Positions 1-6,135 of a DNA stretch of 8,814 nucleotides are shown one piece after another. Origin of the DNA: an uncultured Planctomycetaceae bacterium (GTDB taxonomy: Bacteria; Planctomycetota; Planctomycetia; Pirellulales; Pirellulaceae); contig CAIYOB010001510.1 in the NCBI GenBank assembly GCA_903927685.1, forward strand, positions 1-8,814. Reading direction: 5' to 3'. Both the position numbers and the translations under genes were made by a program. The notes under the pieces were generated by a model. That model worked only from the letters and a program-made list of their open reading frames with translations. It had not been told where the DNA came from and did no database searches. Each line of letters opens with the position of its first letter. Within the stretch, counting starts at the first letter, position 1.

Positions 1-250
1 GATCCGCCGTCGCCTGCCGGCTCGGCGTTCAACGAACTGGGCCGAAATGGGGAAGTCATTTCGTGAGCGTTGCTACGAGTCGCCCACCCAGGGCCAAGGC
101 CAAGCCTAGGGGCGACGCCAGACTCGTCCGCAGGAGTTCCCAAGTTCCCATCCGCAGGCCCTTTTCCGTTCGCCGCTTTGGGACTAAAATATGCGAAATT
201 TGGTTCGTGAATTTTATATCGCCAATTGACCGGCTTGGTATCGGCAGAAT
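1..250. other. Upstream intergenic region with inverted repeats and an AT-rich stretch
   Basis: No convincing gene is visible. In frame 1 the first 21 codons are open and end at a TGA at 64-66 (last residues NELGRNGEVIS), which could be the tail of an upstream + strand gene, but it is too short to judge. Downstream is an inverted-repeat element: GTCGCCC at 79-85 pairs with GGGCGAC at 110-116, and CGAGTC at 76-81 can alternatively pair with GACTCG at 121-126. There is no T-run after it, so a simple intrinsic terminator is not supported. Bases 181-220 are clearly AT-richer than the rest of the window and include TAAAAT (185-190) and TTATAT (214-219). They are a reasonable place for the promoter of the next gene, although no good -35 box stands at the right distance. 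Confidence 0.5.
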
Positions 251-595
251 ATGAAAAGAAAGCGGCTCGCTCGCCCGGCGCGGTCCGCGGCTGCGGACGA
301 CGCAGCGACTTCCGCCGGCCCGGCTTGGACGTTCCTGACCAACCATGCCCATGTGCTGTTGTGCATCTACCGCGACTCCGGAATCCGGCTGCGGGAGGTG
401 GCCCAGCGCGTCGGCATCACGGAGCGGATGGTGCAGAAAATCGTGGCCGAGTTGGCGGAGGCGGGTTATCTGGCGGTGGAAAAAGAAGGCCGCTGCAATC
501 GCTACGCAGTGCAGTGGGATTTGCGGTTGCGGCACCCCTTGGAGTCGCAGCAGGCGGTCGGACGGCTGCTGGATTTGCTCGGCCGTGACGGATGA
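251..595 (+). CDS. Small winged helix-turn-helix DNA-binding protein (MarR/ArsR-like fold)
   Basis: This 114-residue protein is a likely cytoplasmic transcriptional regulator. A basic, low-complexity tail (residues 1-24) precedes the motif WTFLTNHAHVLLCIYRD (26-42), which begins the first helix of a winged-helix domain. Residues 46-70 (RLREVAQRVGITERMVQKIV and onward) are the helix-turn-helix, and 72-87 (GYLAVEKEGRCNRYAV) are the wing. The C-terminal part, with LRHPLE at 93-98, completes a pattern I recognise from small single-domain regulators common in actinobacteria and other high-GC bacteria. No sensor domain is visible, so the ligand is unknown. The start is fixed within a few codons: an in-frame TGA lies at 227-229 and ATG 251 is the first ATG after it; no clear ribosome binding site precedes it. 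The ppc gene begins 51 bases downstream on the same strand, so co-transcription, and regulation of ppc or of the gene itself, is plausible but unproven. Confidence 0.85.
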   Translation: MKRKRLARPARSAAADDAATSAGPAWTFLTNHAHVLLCIYRDSGIRLREVAQRVGITERMVQKIVAELAEAGYLAVEKEGRCNRYAVQWDLRLRHPLESQQAVGRLLDLLGRDG

Positions 596-646
596 GCGCT
601 CGGAGGAAACGCGTCGATCAGGTGGTGAAATATCCAGCGAATTCCC

Positions 647-3400
647 ATGGCAATTGAATCCGAAGACCAACTCGACGCGGCCGTTTCGCGTCTGCAAGCA
701 AGGCTCGACCAGACGATCCAACAGATCGCCGGCCCGGAGGGACTGGCCGCAGTCGTGCAGGTCCGCGAGCTGGCTCAGGCGGCGTACGCTGGCCGCCCGG
801 CGGCGCAGCCGGAACTGACGCTCAGGCTGGCCCAATTGACCGAGGTCGAGCGCCGCGTGGTCGCCCGGGCGTTGTCGATTTTCCTGGACCTGATGAACGT
901 GGCCGAGGATCGGCAGCGCGTGCGGATCTTGCGGGAGCGGGAACGCGCGGCGCATCCCGCGCCGCGGGCCGAGTCGATCCGCGCCGCGGTCGCCCAGTTG
1001 GCGGCCGAGGGTCTGGCAGCCGGCGAGGTCCAGCGTTTGCTCGACCGCCTGGACATCGAATTGGTGCTGACCGCGCATCCGACCGAAGCCAAACGGCGTG
1101 CGATCCGCGGCAAGCTGCGGCGAGTCCGCGAATTGCTGCAGCGGCTCGACGAAGGCGAGCTGTTGCCGCGCGAGGCCGCGGACCTGGACGCGCATCTCCA
1201 GGCGGAACTGACCAAGCTTTGGCAGACCGACTTCATCCGCCCCTGGCCGCCCACCGTCATCCAGGAGGTGCAGCGCGGGTTGAGCATCATGCCGGTGCTG
1301 TGGGAAGTGGTGCCGGACGTCTTGAAGGATTTGCGGCAAGCCCTGGCTGAGTTCTATCCAAAGCAGCGGTTTCGCGTGCCGCCGTTCCTGCGGTTTGCCT
1401 CCTGGATCGGCGGCGATCGCGATGGCCATCCGGGCGTGACGGCCGACGTGACCGAGCAGACGTTGGCTTGGCTGCGCAAAGCGGCCGTGGGCCAGCAGCG
1501 TGAGACCGTCTGCAACTTGTTCGGTTCGTTGAGTCTCTCGGCGCGGCAGGCACCGGTCAGCGAGGAGTTGCACCAGGCGATCGCAACCGCCGTGGCCAAC
1601 TGGCCGGAGTTGGCAGGCCTGCTTGCGGGCATTCCGCCCACCGAAACGTATCGCCGCTGGTTGGTGATCGTGGACTGGCGACTGCACGCCTCCGGCCAAC
1701 TGCGTCCCAGTGCGCCGCCGCCTGCGGGAGCCTACCGCTCCAGTTCCGAACTGGCGGACGACGTGCGGATCATTCAGCGGAGCCTGTCGGGGGCCCACAA
1801 CGACGTGCTGGTGCAGGGCGAGATCCAGCGTTGGCTGGATCAGATCGAAGTCTTCGGCCTGCACCTGGCGCGGCTGGATGTTCGGCAGGATGCCCGGCAC
1901 CACGAGGCGGTGATGACCGAACTGCTGGCGCATGCCGGCGTCGCAGCCAATTTCGCGGCGCTGCCGGAAGCCGATCGCCAGCGGGTTCTTCTGGAGTCTC
2001 TGGCCCGCCCCTGGATCCGGGACTTGACCGCCTTGTCCGACGCGGCTCGGGAAACGCTGGCACTGCTGACTCTGCTGCGGCGCACGCTGAGGACCGGTGG
2101 ACCGGAAACTCTGGGCGGCTACGTGATTAGCATGACGAGGACGGCGAGCGACGTGCTCGCGGTGCTGTGGTTGTGGGAGTGGTCCCGGACGGTCGACGGC
2201 GGCGACCCGCGTGACGCCGCCTTGCATCTGCCGATCATTCCCCTGTTTGAAACCATCGACTATTTGCGGGATGCCTCGACGACGATGGCCGCCTTGCTGG
2301 ACGTGGCCGCCTATCGGTCGTACTTGGAAGCGCAGGGGCAGCGTCAAACGGTCATGATCGGTTACTCGGACAGCACCAAAGACGGCGGCTATCTGGCCGC
2401 CTGTTGGGCCTTGTATCACGCCCAGACGCAGATTCACGAGGTGGCCCTGCAACACGGGGTGGCGGTGACCTTTTTCCATGGCCGCGGCGGTTCGCTGGGA
2501 CGCGGCGGCGGTCCGACGGCCCGCGCCATCCTCTCGCTGCCGGGGGCGACCTTCGACGGCACGCTGCGTCTGACCGAGCAAGGCGAAGTCATGGCGGAGC
2601 GTTACGACGACCTGCAGGTGGCGCATCGACACCTGGAGCAGGTGACGTGGTCGGTCCTGCTGGCCGGCATGCGGACGACCGCCACGGACACGCGCCGTTG
2701 GGAGGAGATCATGCAGTGGTTGGCGGACCGCTCGTTCCAGGCATACCGTCGACTCACCCAACAGCCGGGCTTCGTGGACTTCTTTCGCCACGCGACACCC
2801 ATCGGCGAGATCGAACAACTGCCGATCGGTTCGCGTCCGGCTCGGCGCAAGGCCGGGGGCTCGCTGAGCGACCTGCGCGCGATTCCCTGGGTCTTCTCCT
2901 GGACGCAGATCCGCTGCCTCGTGCCGGCTTGGTACGGCTTCGGCAGTGCCGTGGCGGAACTCCGCGCCGAGTCGCCCCAGCGCTGCCGTGAATTGACGGA
3001 CATGTATCGCCGTTGGCCGTTCTTTCGCGCCTCGGTGGATAACGCCGTGCTGGCGCTGGCCAAGACGAACCTCGCCATCGCCGGGGGCTACTTCCGGCTC
3101 GCCGCCCAGGCGACGGACGGGCCGCAGTTCGCCGCGCTGATCGTCAGCGAGTACCAGCGCTGCTCCGCGGCGGTGCTGGAGGCGACCGGCCAGCCGCGAT
3201 TGTTGGACGACGTGCCTTGGCTGCGGGAATCCATCGCCCGGCGCAGCCCGTTTGTGGACGCACTGAATCTGTTGCAGATCGATTTGTTAAGCCGACTGCG
3301 GGCGGTGGCGGGGGAAGCCACGCCGGACGCCGAGGAGTGGGCGCACCTGATTCGCCTGACCATCCAGGGTGTTGCCGCCGGCATGCGAACCACCGGGTGA
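647..3400 (+). CDS. ppc: Phosphoenolpyruvate carboxylase
   Basis: This enzyme carboxylates PEP with bicarbonate to give oxaloacetate and phosphate, using Mg2+ or Mn2+, and refills the TCA cycle from the cytoplasm. Its 917 residues fit the family (about 880-970), and all bacterial-type PEPC signatures are present in order: LVLTAHPTEAKRR with catalytic His144; FASWIGGDRDGHPGVT around 250-265; IGYSDSTKDGG with Lys578; the glycine-rich loop FFHGRGGSLGRGG with His611, Arg613 and Arg619; LRLTEQGEVMAERY; IGSRPARRKAGG followed by LRAIPWVFSWTQ; and the C-terminal GVAAGMRTTG. Lys806 and Arg866 match E. coli Lys773 and Arg832 of the aspartate inhibitor site, but the E. coli Asn881 position (third from last) is Thr915 here. 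The start is well bounded, because an in-frame TGA at 626-628 lies just upstream and ATG 647 is the next ATG; no close ribosome binding site is seen. The gene looks intact and probably active as the usual tetramer. Confidence 0.98.
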   Translation: MAIESEDQLDAAVSRLQARLDQTIQQIAGPEGLAAVVQVRELAQAAYAGRPAAQPELTLRLAQLTEVERRVVARALSIFLDLMNVAEDRQRVRILRERERAAHPAPRAESIRAAVAQLAAEGLAAGEVQRLLDRLDIELVLTAHPTEAKRRAIRGKLRRVRELLQRLDEGELLPREAADLDAHLQAELTKLWQTDFIRPWPPTVIQEVQRGLSIMPVLWEVVPDVLKDLRQALAEFYPKQRFRVPPFLRFASWIGGDRDGHPGVTADVTEQTLAWLRKAAVGQQRETVCNLFGSLSLSARQAPVSEELHQAIATAVANWPELAGLLAGIPPTETYRRWLVIVDWRLHASGQLRPSAPPPAGAYRSSSELADDVRIIQRSLSGAHNDVLVQGEIQRWLDQIEVFGLHLARLDVRQDARHHEAVMTELLAHAGVAANFAALPEADRQRVLLESLARPWIRDLTALSDAARETLALLTLLRRTLRTGGPETLGGYVISMTRTASDVLAVLWLWEWSRTVDGGDPRDAALHLPIIPLFETIDYLRDASTTMAALLDVAAYRSYLEAQGQRQTVMIGYSDSTKDGGYLAACWALYHAQTQIHEVALQHGVAVTFFHGRGGSLGRGGGPTARAILSLPGATFDGTLRLTEQGEVMAERYDDLQVAHRHLEQVTWSVLLAGMRTTATDTRRWEEIMQWLADRSFQAYRRLTQQPGFVDFFRHATPIGEIEQLPIGSRPARRKAGGSLSDLRAIPWVFSWTQIRCLVPAWYGFGSAVAELRAESPQRCRELTDMYRRWPFFRASVDNAVLALAKTNLAIAGGYFRLAAQATDGPQFAALIVSEYQRCSAAVLEATGQPRLLDDVPWLRESIARRSPFVDALNLLQIDLLSRLRAVAGEATPDAEEWAHLIRLTIQGVAAGMRTTG

Positions 3401-3432
3401 TACACCAGGAGAGTTCCTCCCGTTGCGAGGCT

Positions 3433-3450
3433 CCGTTGGCGGTTCAACGG
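3433..3450 (+). terminator. Hairpin after ppc, weak terminator candidate
   Basis: A perfect 6-base stem (CCGTTG / CAACGG) with the loop GCGGTT begins 33 bases after the ppc stop codon. Its position suits transcript termination or 3'-end protection. It is followed by a C-rich run rather than T residues, so it is not a classical Rho-independent terminator; the call rests on position and symmetry only. Confidence 0.2.
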
Positions 3451-3787
3451 CCCCGGCTCGATCCCCACGTCCGCCTGAACAAGCTGGATGTTGGTTGGCC
3501 GACGATTCGCAACACCGCGAATCCGCTGCGATTGATGGTGGATAGCCTGGAATTGACGCTCTTGAAGTCAGCCCACTCTTCAGCGAGCCAAGCCGCGCAT
3601 CGGCACTGCCGCCGGTGCCGGAATCCAGCTCGTTCGGATAGTCGCTCGAACCATCCTTGGCTGCCGGACAGTCCTTGGCAGTTCCTGCTCGAAGTGCGAG
3701 AATGCTTGTCGGAGCCGGTGAGATCCGCAGGAGTGGTTCCCCCGATACAGTGCAGCGAGCCGCTGGTGGATGCGGTGTTGATGAAGC

Positions 3788-3791
3788 GAGG
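3788..3791 (+). promoter_or_regulatory. Ribosome binding site deciding the start of the beta-propeller gene
   Basis: GAGG lies 7 bases before ATG 3799. An alternative in-frame ATG at 3781 has only a more distant G-rich stretch upstream. Starting at 3799 also puts the basic residues directly before the hydrophobic core of the signal peptide, as expected, so this site supports 3799 over 3781. Confidence 0.55.
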
Positions 3792-3798
3792 ATCTGCC

Positions 3799-5148
3799 AT
3801 GAAGACGACTTTGCAGCGATGGTTGGCCGGGATCGGGATGGTATTGGTGTCGCTCGCCGTCTGTCGCGCCGAAGATTGGCCACAGTGGCTGGGGCCGAAT
3901 CGCGATAGCGTTTGGCGGGAAACCGGGATTATCGAGCGGTTTCCCGACGGCGGGCTGCCTGTTCTGTGGCGGGCGCCGGTCGCCGGTGGCTACGCGGGCC
4001 CAGCCGTCGCGGACGGACGCGTGTATGTCACCGACTATCTGGCCGAAGGCGATCGGACGCCGGATCCGAACAGCCGCAGCAGACTGCAGGGCCGGGAACG
4101 GGTCTGGTGCTTGGCCGCGACGGACGGCGCGGTGCTGTGGAAGCATGAATACGATTGCGCCTACGACATTTCGTTCGCTGCCGGACCGCGGGCCACGCCG
4201 ACGGTCGATGGCGAGCGAGTCTACACGCTGGGGGCCCAAGGCGACTTGCGCTGCCTGAACACGGCGGACGGCTCCCTCGTCTGGTCGCACAACTTCCAGC
4301 ACGATTATCAAGCGGCGACGCCGCTCTGGGGTTATTGCGGGCATCCGCTGGTCGACGGCGACAAGCTGTTTTGCGTGGTCGGGGGTGAGGGCAGCATCGC
4401 GGTGGCGTTTGACAAGCGGACCGGCAAGGAACTGTGGCGGGCCCTGACGGCCAAGGAGCAGGCGTATTGCCCGCCCACCATGATCACCGCGGGGGGCAAG
4501 CGGCAACTGGTCATCTGGCATGCCGAAGCGATCAACGGCTTGGATCCTCAGACGGGCCAGGTCTATTGGTCGGTCCCGTTGGATGCGAACTATGCGATGG
4601 GGATCGCGACGCCGCGGCAACTGGGCCCATACCTGTTCGCCGGCGGGATTGTGAACAAGTCCGTACTGCTGCGACTGGGCAACGAACCGCCCACGGCCGA
4701 GGTCGTTTGGCGCGGGGCCAGGGGCAAGGGCCTCGGCCCGGTCATGGTCACGCCGTTTCTGGAAGGCGAGTACCTGTACGGTGTCGACGGCAAGGGTGAA
4801 CTGCGCTGCGTCGCGCTGGCCAGCGGCGAGCAACTGTGGACCACCTACGCGGCGACGACCACGAGCGGACGGCCCGAGCATTCGGCTTGCGCCTTTCTGG
4901 TCAAGCACGGCGAGCGGTTCTTCCTGGCCAGCGAAACGGGCGAACTGATCATCGCCCGGTTGACGCCGGACAAGTACAGTGAAATCAGCCGCACCAAAAT
5001 CATGGAACCGACCGGACTCGCGTTTGGCCGCAGCGTCTGGTGGAGCCATCCCGCCTTTGCCAACCGCTGCGTGTACGCCCGCAACGATCGGGAACTGATC
5101 TGCGTGTCGCTGGCCGCCGAGACGGTGAAAGTCCTCGGCAGTGATTGA
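3799..5148 (+). CDS. Secreted PQQ-like beta-propeller repeat protein
   Basis: This 449-residue protein is probably exported through Sec. It has a basic start (MKTTLQR), a hydrophobic core (about residues 8-21) and a likely signal peptidase I site after Cys-Arg-Ala24; the Cys22 context (LAVC) is a poor lipobox. The mature end DWPQWLGPNRDSVWRE is typical of planctomycete propeller proteins. Blade repeats of the PQQ-like/BamB type, ending in patterns such as TDGAVLWKHEY, recur around residues 66-117 (AGPAVADGRVYV ... VLWKHEY), 131-166 (RATPTVDGERVYTL ... LVWSHNF), 181-214 (GHPLVDGDKLFCV ... ELWRA), 225-260 (PPTMITAGGKRQLVI ... VYWSVPL), 318-350 (TPFLEGEYLYGV ... QLWTTYA) and 361-435. No catalytic residues or c-type haem motif (CxxCH) of quinoprotein dehydrogenases were seen, so it is more likely a scaffold or binding protein than an alcohol dehydrogenase. 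The substrate or partner is unknown. A membrane-anchored protein follows 40 bases later and is probably co-transcribed. Confidence 0.92.
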   Translation: MKTTLQRWLAGIGMVLVSLAVCRAEDWPQWLGPNRDSVWRETGIIERFPDGGLPVLWRAPVAGGYAGPAVADGRVYVTDYLAEGDRTPDPNSRSRLQGRERVWCLAATDGAVLWKHEYDCAYDISFAAGPRATPTVDGERVYTLGAQGDLRCLNTADGSLVWSHNFQHDYQAATPLWGYCGHPLVDGDKLFCVVGGEGSIAVAFDKRTGKELWRALTAKEQAYCPPTMITAGGKRQLVIWHAEAINGLDPQTGQVYWSVPLDANYAMGIATPRQLGPYLFAGGIVNKSVLLRLGNEPPTAEVVWRGARGKGLGPVMVTPFLEGEYLYGVDGKGELRCVALASGEQLWTTYAATTTSGRPEHSACAFLVKHGERFFLASETGELIIARLTPDKYSEISRTKIMEPTGLAFGRSVWWSHPAFANRCVYARNDRELICVSLAAETVKVLGSD

Positions 5149-5176
5149 ATCGTAGCTCCTCACCGAATTGGCTCTT

Positions 5177-5181
5177 GGGAG
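5177..5181 (+). promoter_or_regulatory. Ribosome binding site deciding a GTG start
   Basis: GGGAG stands 7 bases before GTG 5189. The longer alternative, TTG 5168, has no purine-rich site at a useful distance and would add MALGRRK before the membrane helix. The site therefore favours GTG 5189, although the upstream basic residues would also suit a membrane anchor. Confidence 0.55.
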
Positions 5182-5188
5182 ACGGAAA

Positions 5189-5857
5189 GTGGATGCCTTG
5201 TGGTTTTTCGGGTTTGTGGCAGTGTTCCTGGTCTTGGGCGTCATCGCGACGGTAATCTCCAGCCGCAACGAGCAGAAACGCAGCGAAGCTTGGAAAGCCG
5301 TCGCGACGCGGCCCGGGATGCAGTTTCTGGGCGAAGGCAACTCGGTGCTGTCCCGGTTTGGCCAGTTGAAGATGTTCCAGACCGGACGGAAGCAACGCGT
5401 TTGGAACGTGATCGCCGTCGAGTCCGGAGAAATCCGGATCGCGGTCGGGGATTTTCGTTTTATCACGGGCAGCGGCAAGAATTCGCATACCCACAATCAG
5501 ACGATTTGTGCGCTGGAAAGCGACCGGTTCAGTGTACCTCACTGCCGCCTGCGTCCGGAAGCGAAGTGGTTGGATGCCCTCGGCTCTCTATTCGGCGGAC
5601 AGGACATTGATTTCTCCGAGGACCCGCAATTCTCCGCCGCGTTTGTGTTGCAGGGTGAGGATGAACCGGCGATCCGGCGGATTTTCAACGCCGAAGTTCG
5701 AGCGTGGTTTGCCGAACGGGCGGGCCGGGGATTCGTTTTCGAGGCCCGCGGCCACAAGCTCGTCTTTCATCGGGGCAAGCGGATCCCACCCGACGAGGCT
5801 CCCGCGTTGATGGACCAGGCACTGCAGATCATGAAGCTGCTGGCCGGCCAGCCGTAG
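5189..5857 (+). CDS. Single-pass membrane-anchored protein of uncharacterised family
   Basis: This 222-residue protein (229 if translation begins at TTG 5168) opens with a strongly hydrophobic segment at about residues 4-23 (LWFFGFVAVFLVLGVIATVI), followed by the basic, polar SSRNEQKRSEAWK. That fits one N-terminal transmembrane helix with a soluble domain; which side the domain faces is not settled by the sequence. The soluble part contains a beta-rich stretch (70-95), THNQTICALESDRFSVPHCRLRPE (101-124), then GGQDIDFSEDPQFSAAFVLQGEDE (136-159) and a helical C terminus. The pattern of a DIDF motif followed by FS, a hydrophobic stretch, QGEDE and then IRRIFN matches small uncharacterised proteins I recall from several high-GC bacteria, but I know of no function. 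No catalytic motif is evident. It lies 40 bases after the exported beta-propeller gene on the same strand, suggesting a shared transcript and an envelope-linked role. Confidence 0.82.
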   Translation: MDALWFFGFVAVFLVLGVIATVISSRNEQKRSEAWKAVATRPGMQFLGEGNSVLSRFGQLKMFQTGRKQRVWNVIAVESGEIRIAVGDFRFITGSGKNSHTHNQTICALESDRFSVPHCRLRPEAKWLDALGSLFGGQDIDFSEDPQFSAAFVLQGEDEPAIRRIFNAEVRAWFAERAGRGFVFEARGHKLVFHRGKRIPPDEAPALMDQALQIMKLLAGQP

Positions 5858-5890
5858 CGATCGGTCACGCAATCGCTTCCTCGTTTAACC

Positions 5891-5960
5891 GCGACCCAAC
5901 GGGGAGCGCGGGGCACGGGATCCGGCGTGGTTGCGAGCCAAATCGCCCCCGTTGGGTCGC
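5891..5960. repeat. 14-base perfect inverted repeat
   Basis: GCGACCCAACGGGG at 5891-5904 is the exact reverse complement of CCCCGTTGGGTCGC at 5947-5960, with 42 bases between. The right arm is also the start of the first 27-base direct repeat. A second hairpin overlaps the cluster: GGTCGCCG at 5985-5992 pairs with CGGCGACC at 6012-6019. Transcribed, the region would form one of several alternative stem-loops; as DNA it resembles a small palindromic intergenic element. Confidence 0.8.
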
Positions 5961-6004
5961 CGTCAGACGATAGCGATCCCGTTGGGTCGCCGTCAGACGA
6001 TAGC
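5948..6004. repeat. Two 27-base direct repeats with a 30-base period
   Basis: Bases 5948-5974 and 5978-6004 are identical. Each starts CCCGTTGGGTCGCC, continues with the near-palindrome CGTCAGACG and ends TAGC; the spacer is GAT. Only two copies are present and the spacer is just 3 bases, so this is not a CRISPR array. The unit looks like a short intergenic repeat that may be dispersed in the genome, or a paired protein-binding site in front of the downstream gene. Confidence 0.85.
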
Positions 6005-6126
6005 CTTCCTTCGGCGACCGCCCCGGGGAACTTAGGGCTCAAGCCGCCGTCTATACCCGAATGATCGACGGCGGGTGCCGCCGTGCACAAGCGGAAGACT
6101 GTTCTGTTCTCTGGCTGGAAGATGAT

Positions 6127-6132
6127 GGGGAG
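6127..6132 (+). promoter_or_regulatory. Ribosome binding site of the dikinase-like gene
   Basis: GGGGAG ends 3 bases before ATG 6136. The spacing is short but the site is purine-rich, and it supports ATG 6136 over the in-frame ATG 6061, which has none. Confidence 0.4.
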
Positions 6133-6135
6133 TCC

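Larger units (their letters stand above)
3401..3798. other. Long intergenic region with several short hairpins
   Basis: No gene is supported in these 398 bases. The reading frame of the downstream beta-propeller gene happens to stay open across the whole gap, but its translation is rich in Ser, Arg, His and Cys and has no domain character. Three perfect small hairpins occur: CCGTTG 3433-3438 with CAACGG 3445-3450 (loop 6); GATTCGC 3504-3510 with GCGAATC 3517-3523 (loop 6); and CGGCAC 3601-3606 with GTGCCG 3615-3620 (loop 8). A fourth, imperfect one is CTGCC 3661-3665 with GGCAG 3677-3681. The gap must contain the end of the ppc transcript and probably the promoter of the next gene, but no clear -35/-10 pair was found. 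Confidence 0.6.
5858..6135. other. Intergenic region containing a repeat cluster
   Basis: No gene is supported in these 278 bases. The first part has a weak hairpin right at the upstream stop codon (GCGAT 5857-5861 with ATCGC 5872-5876), followed by a moderately T-rich stretch. The middle (5891-6019) is the repeat cluster described separately. The last 115 bases form the leader of the following gene. An ATG at 6061 is in frame with that gene and would add 25 residues, but it lacks a ribosome binding site and would displace the export motif from its usual place near the N terminus. Confidence 0.6.

Noticed and set aside
1..66. Possible C-terminal tail of an upstream gene in frame 1
   Set aside because: Only 21 codons are visible before the TGA, and the other frames are open too, so it cannot be told apart from chance.
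63..254. 63-codon + strand frame starting at GTG 63
   Set aside because: It runs through the inverted-repeat element and the AT-rich stretch, is very rich in Arg and Ser, has no domain character and overlaps the start of the winged-helix gene.
56..2818. Very long open frame on the - strand opposite ppc (920 codons)
   Set aside because: It lies antisense to a gene with unmistakable PEPC motifs; its translation is rich in Arg, Gln, His and Pro with no domain. Long antisense frames are a by-product of GC-rich codon use.
3217..3798. N-terminal extension of the beta-propeller gene
   Set aside because: The frame is open by chance through the end of ppc and the gap. The signal peptide and a ribosome binding site place the start at 3799.
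3580..5496. Long - strand frame opposite the beta-propeller gene
   Set aside because: Its composition is antisense-like with no recognisable motif, while the + strand shows a signal peptide and regular blade repeats.
5857..5885. Intrinsic terminator after the anchored-protein gene
   Set aside because: The stem is only 5 bases with a 10-base loop, and the following tail is not a clear T-run.
5948..6004. CRISPR array
   Set aside because: There are only two repeats with a 3-base spacer and no cas genes nearby.
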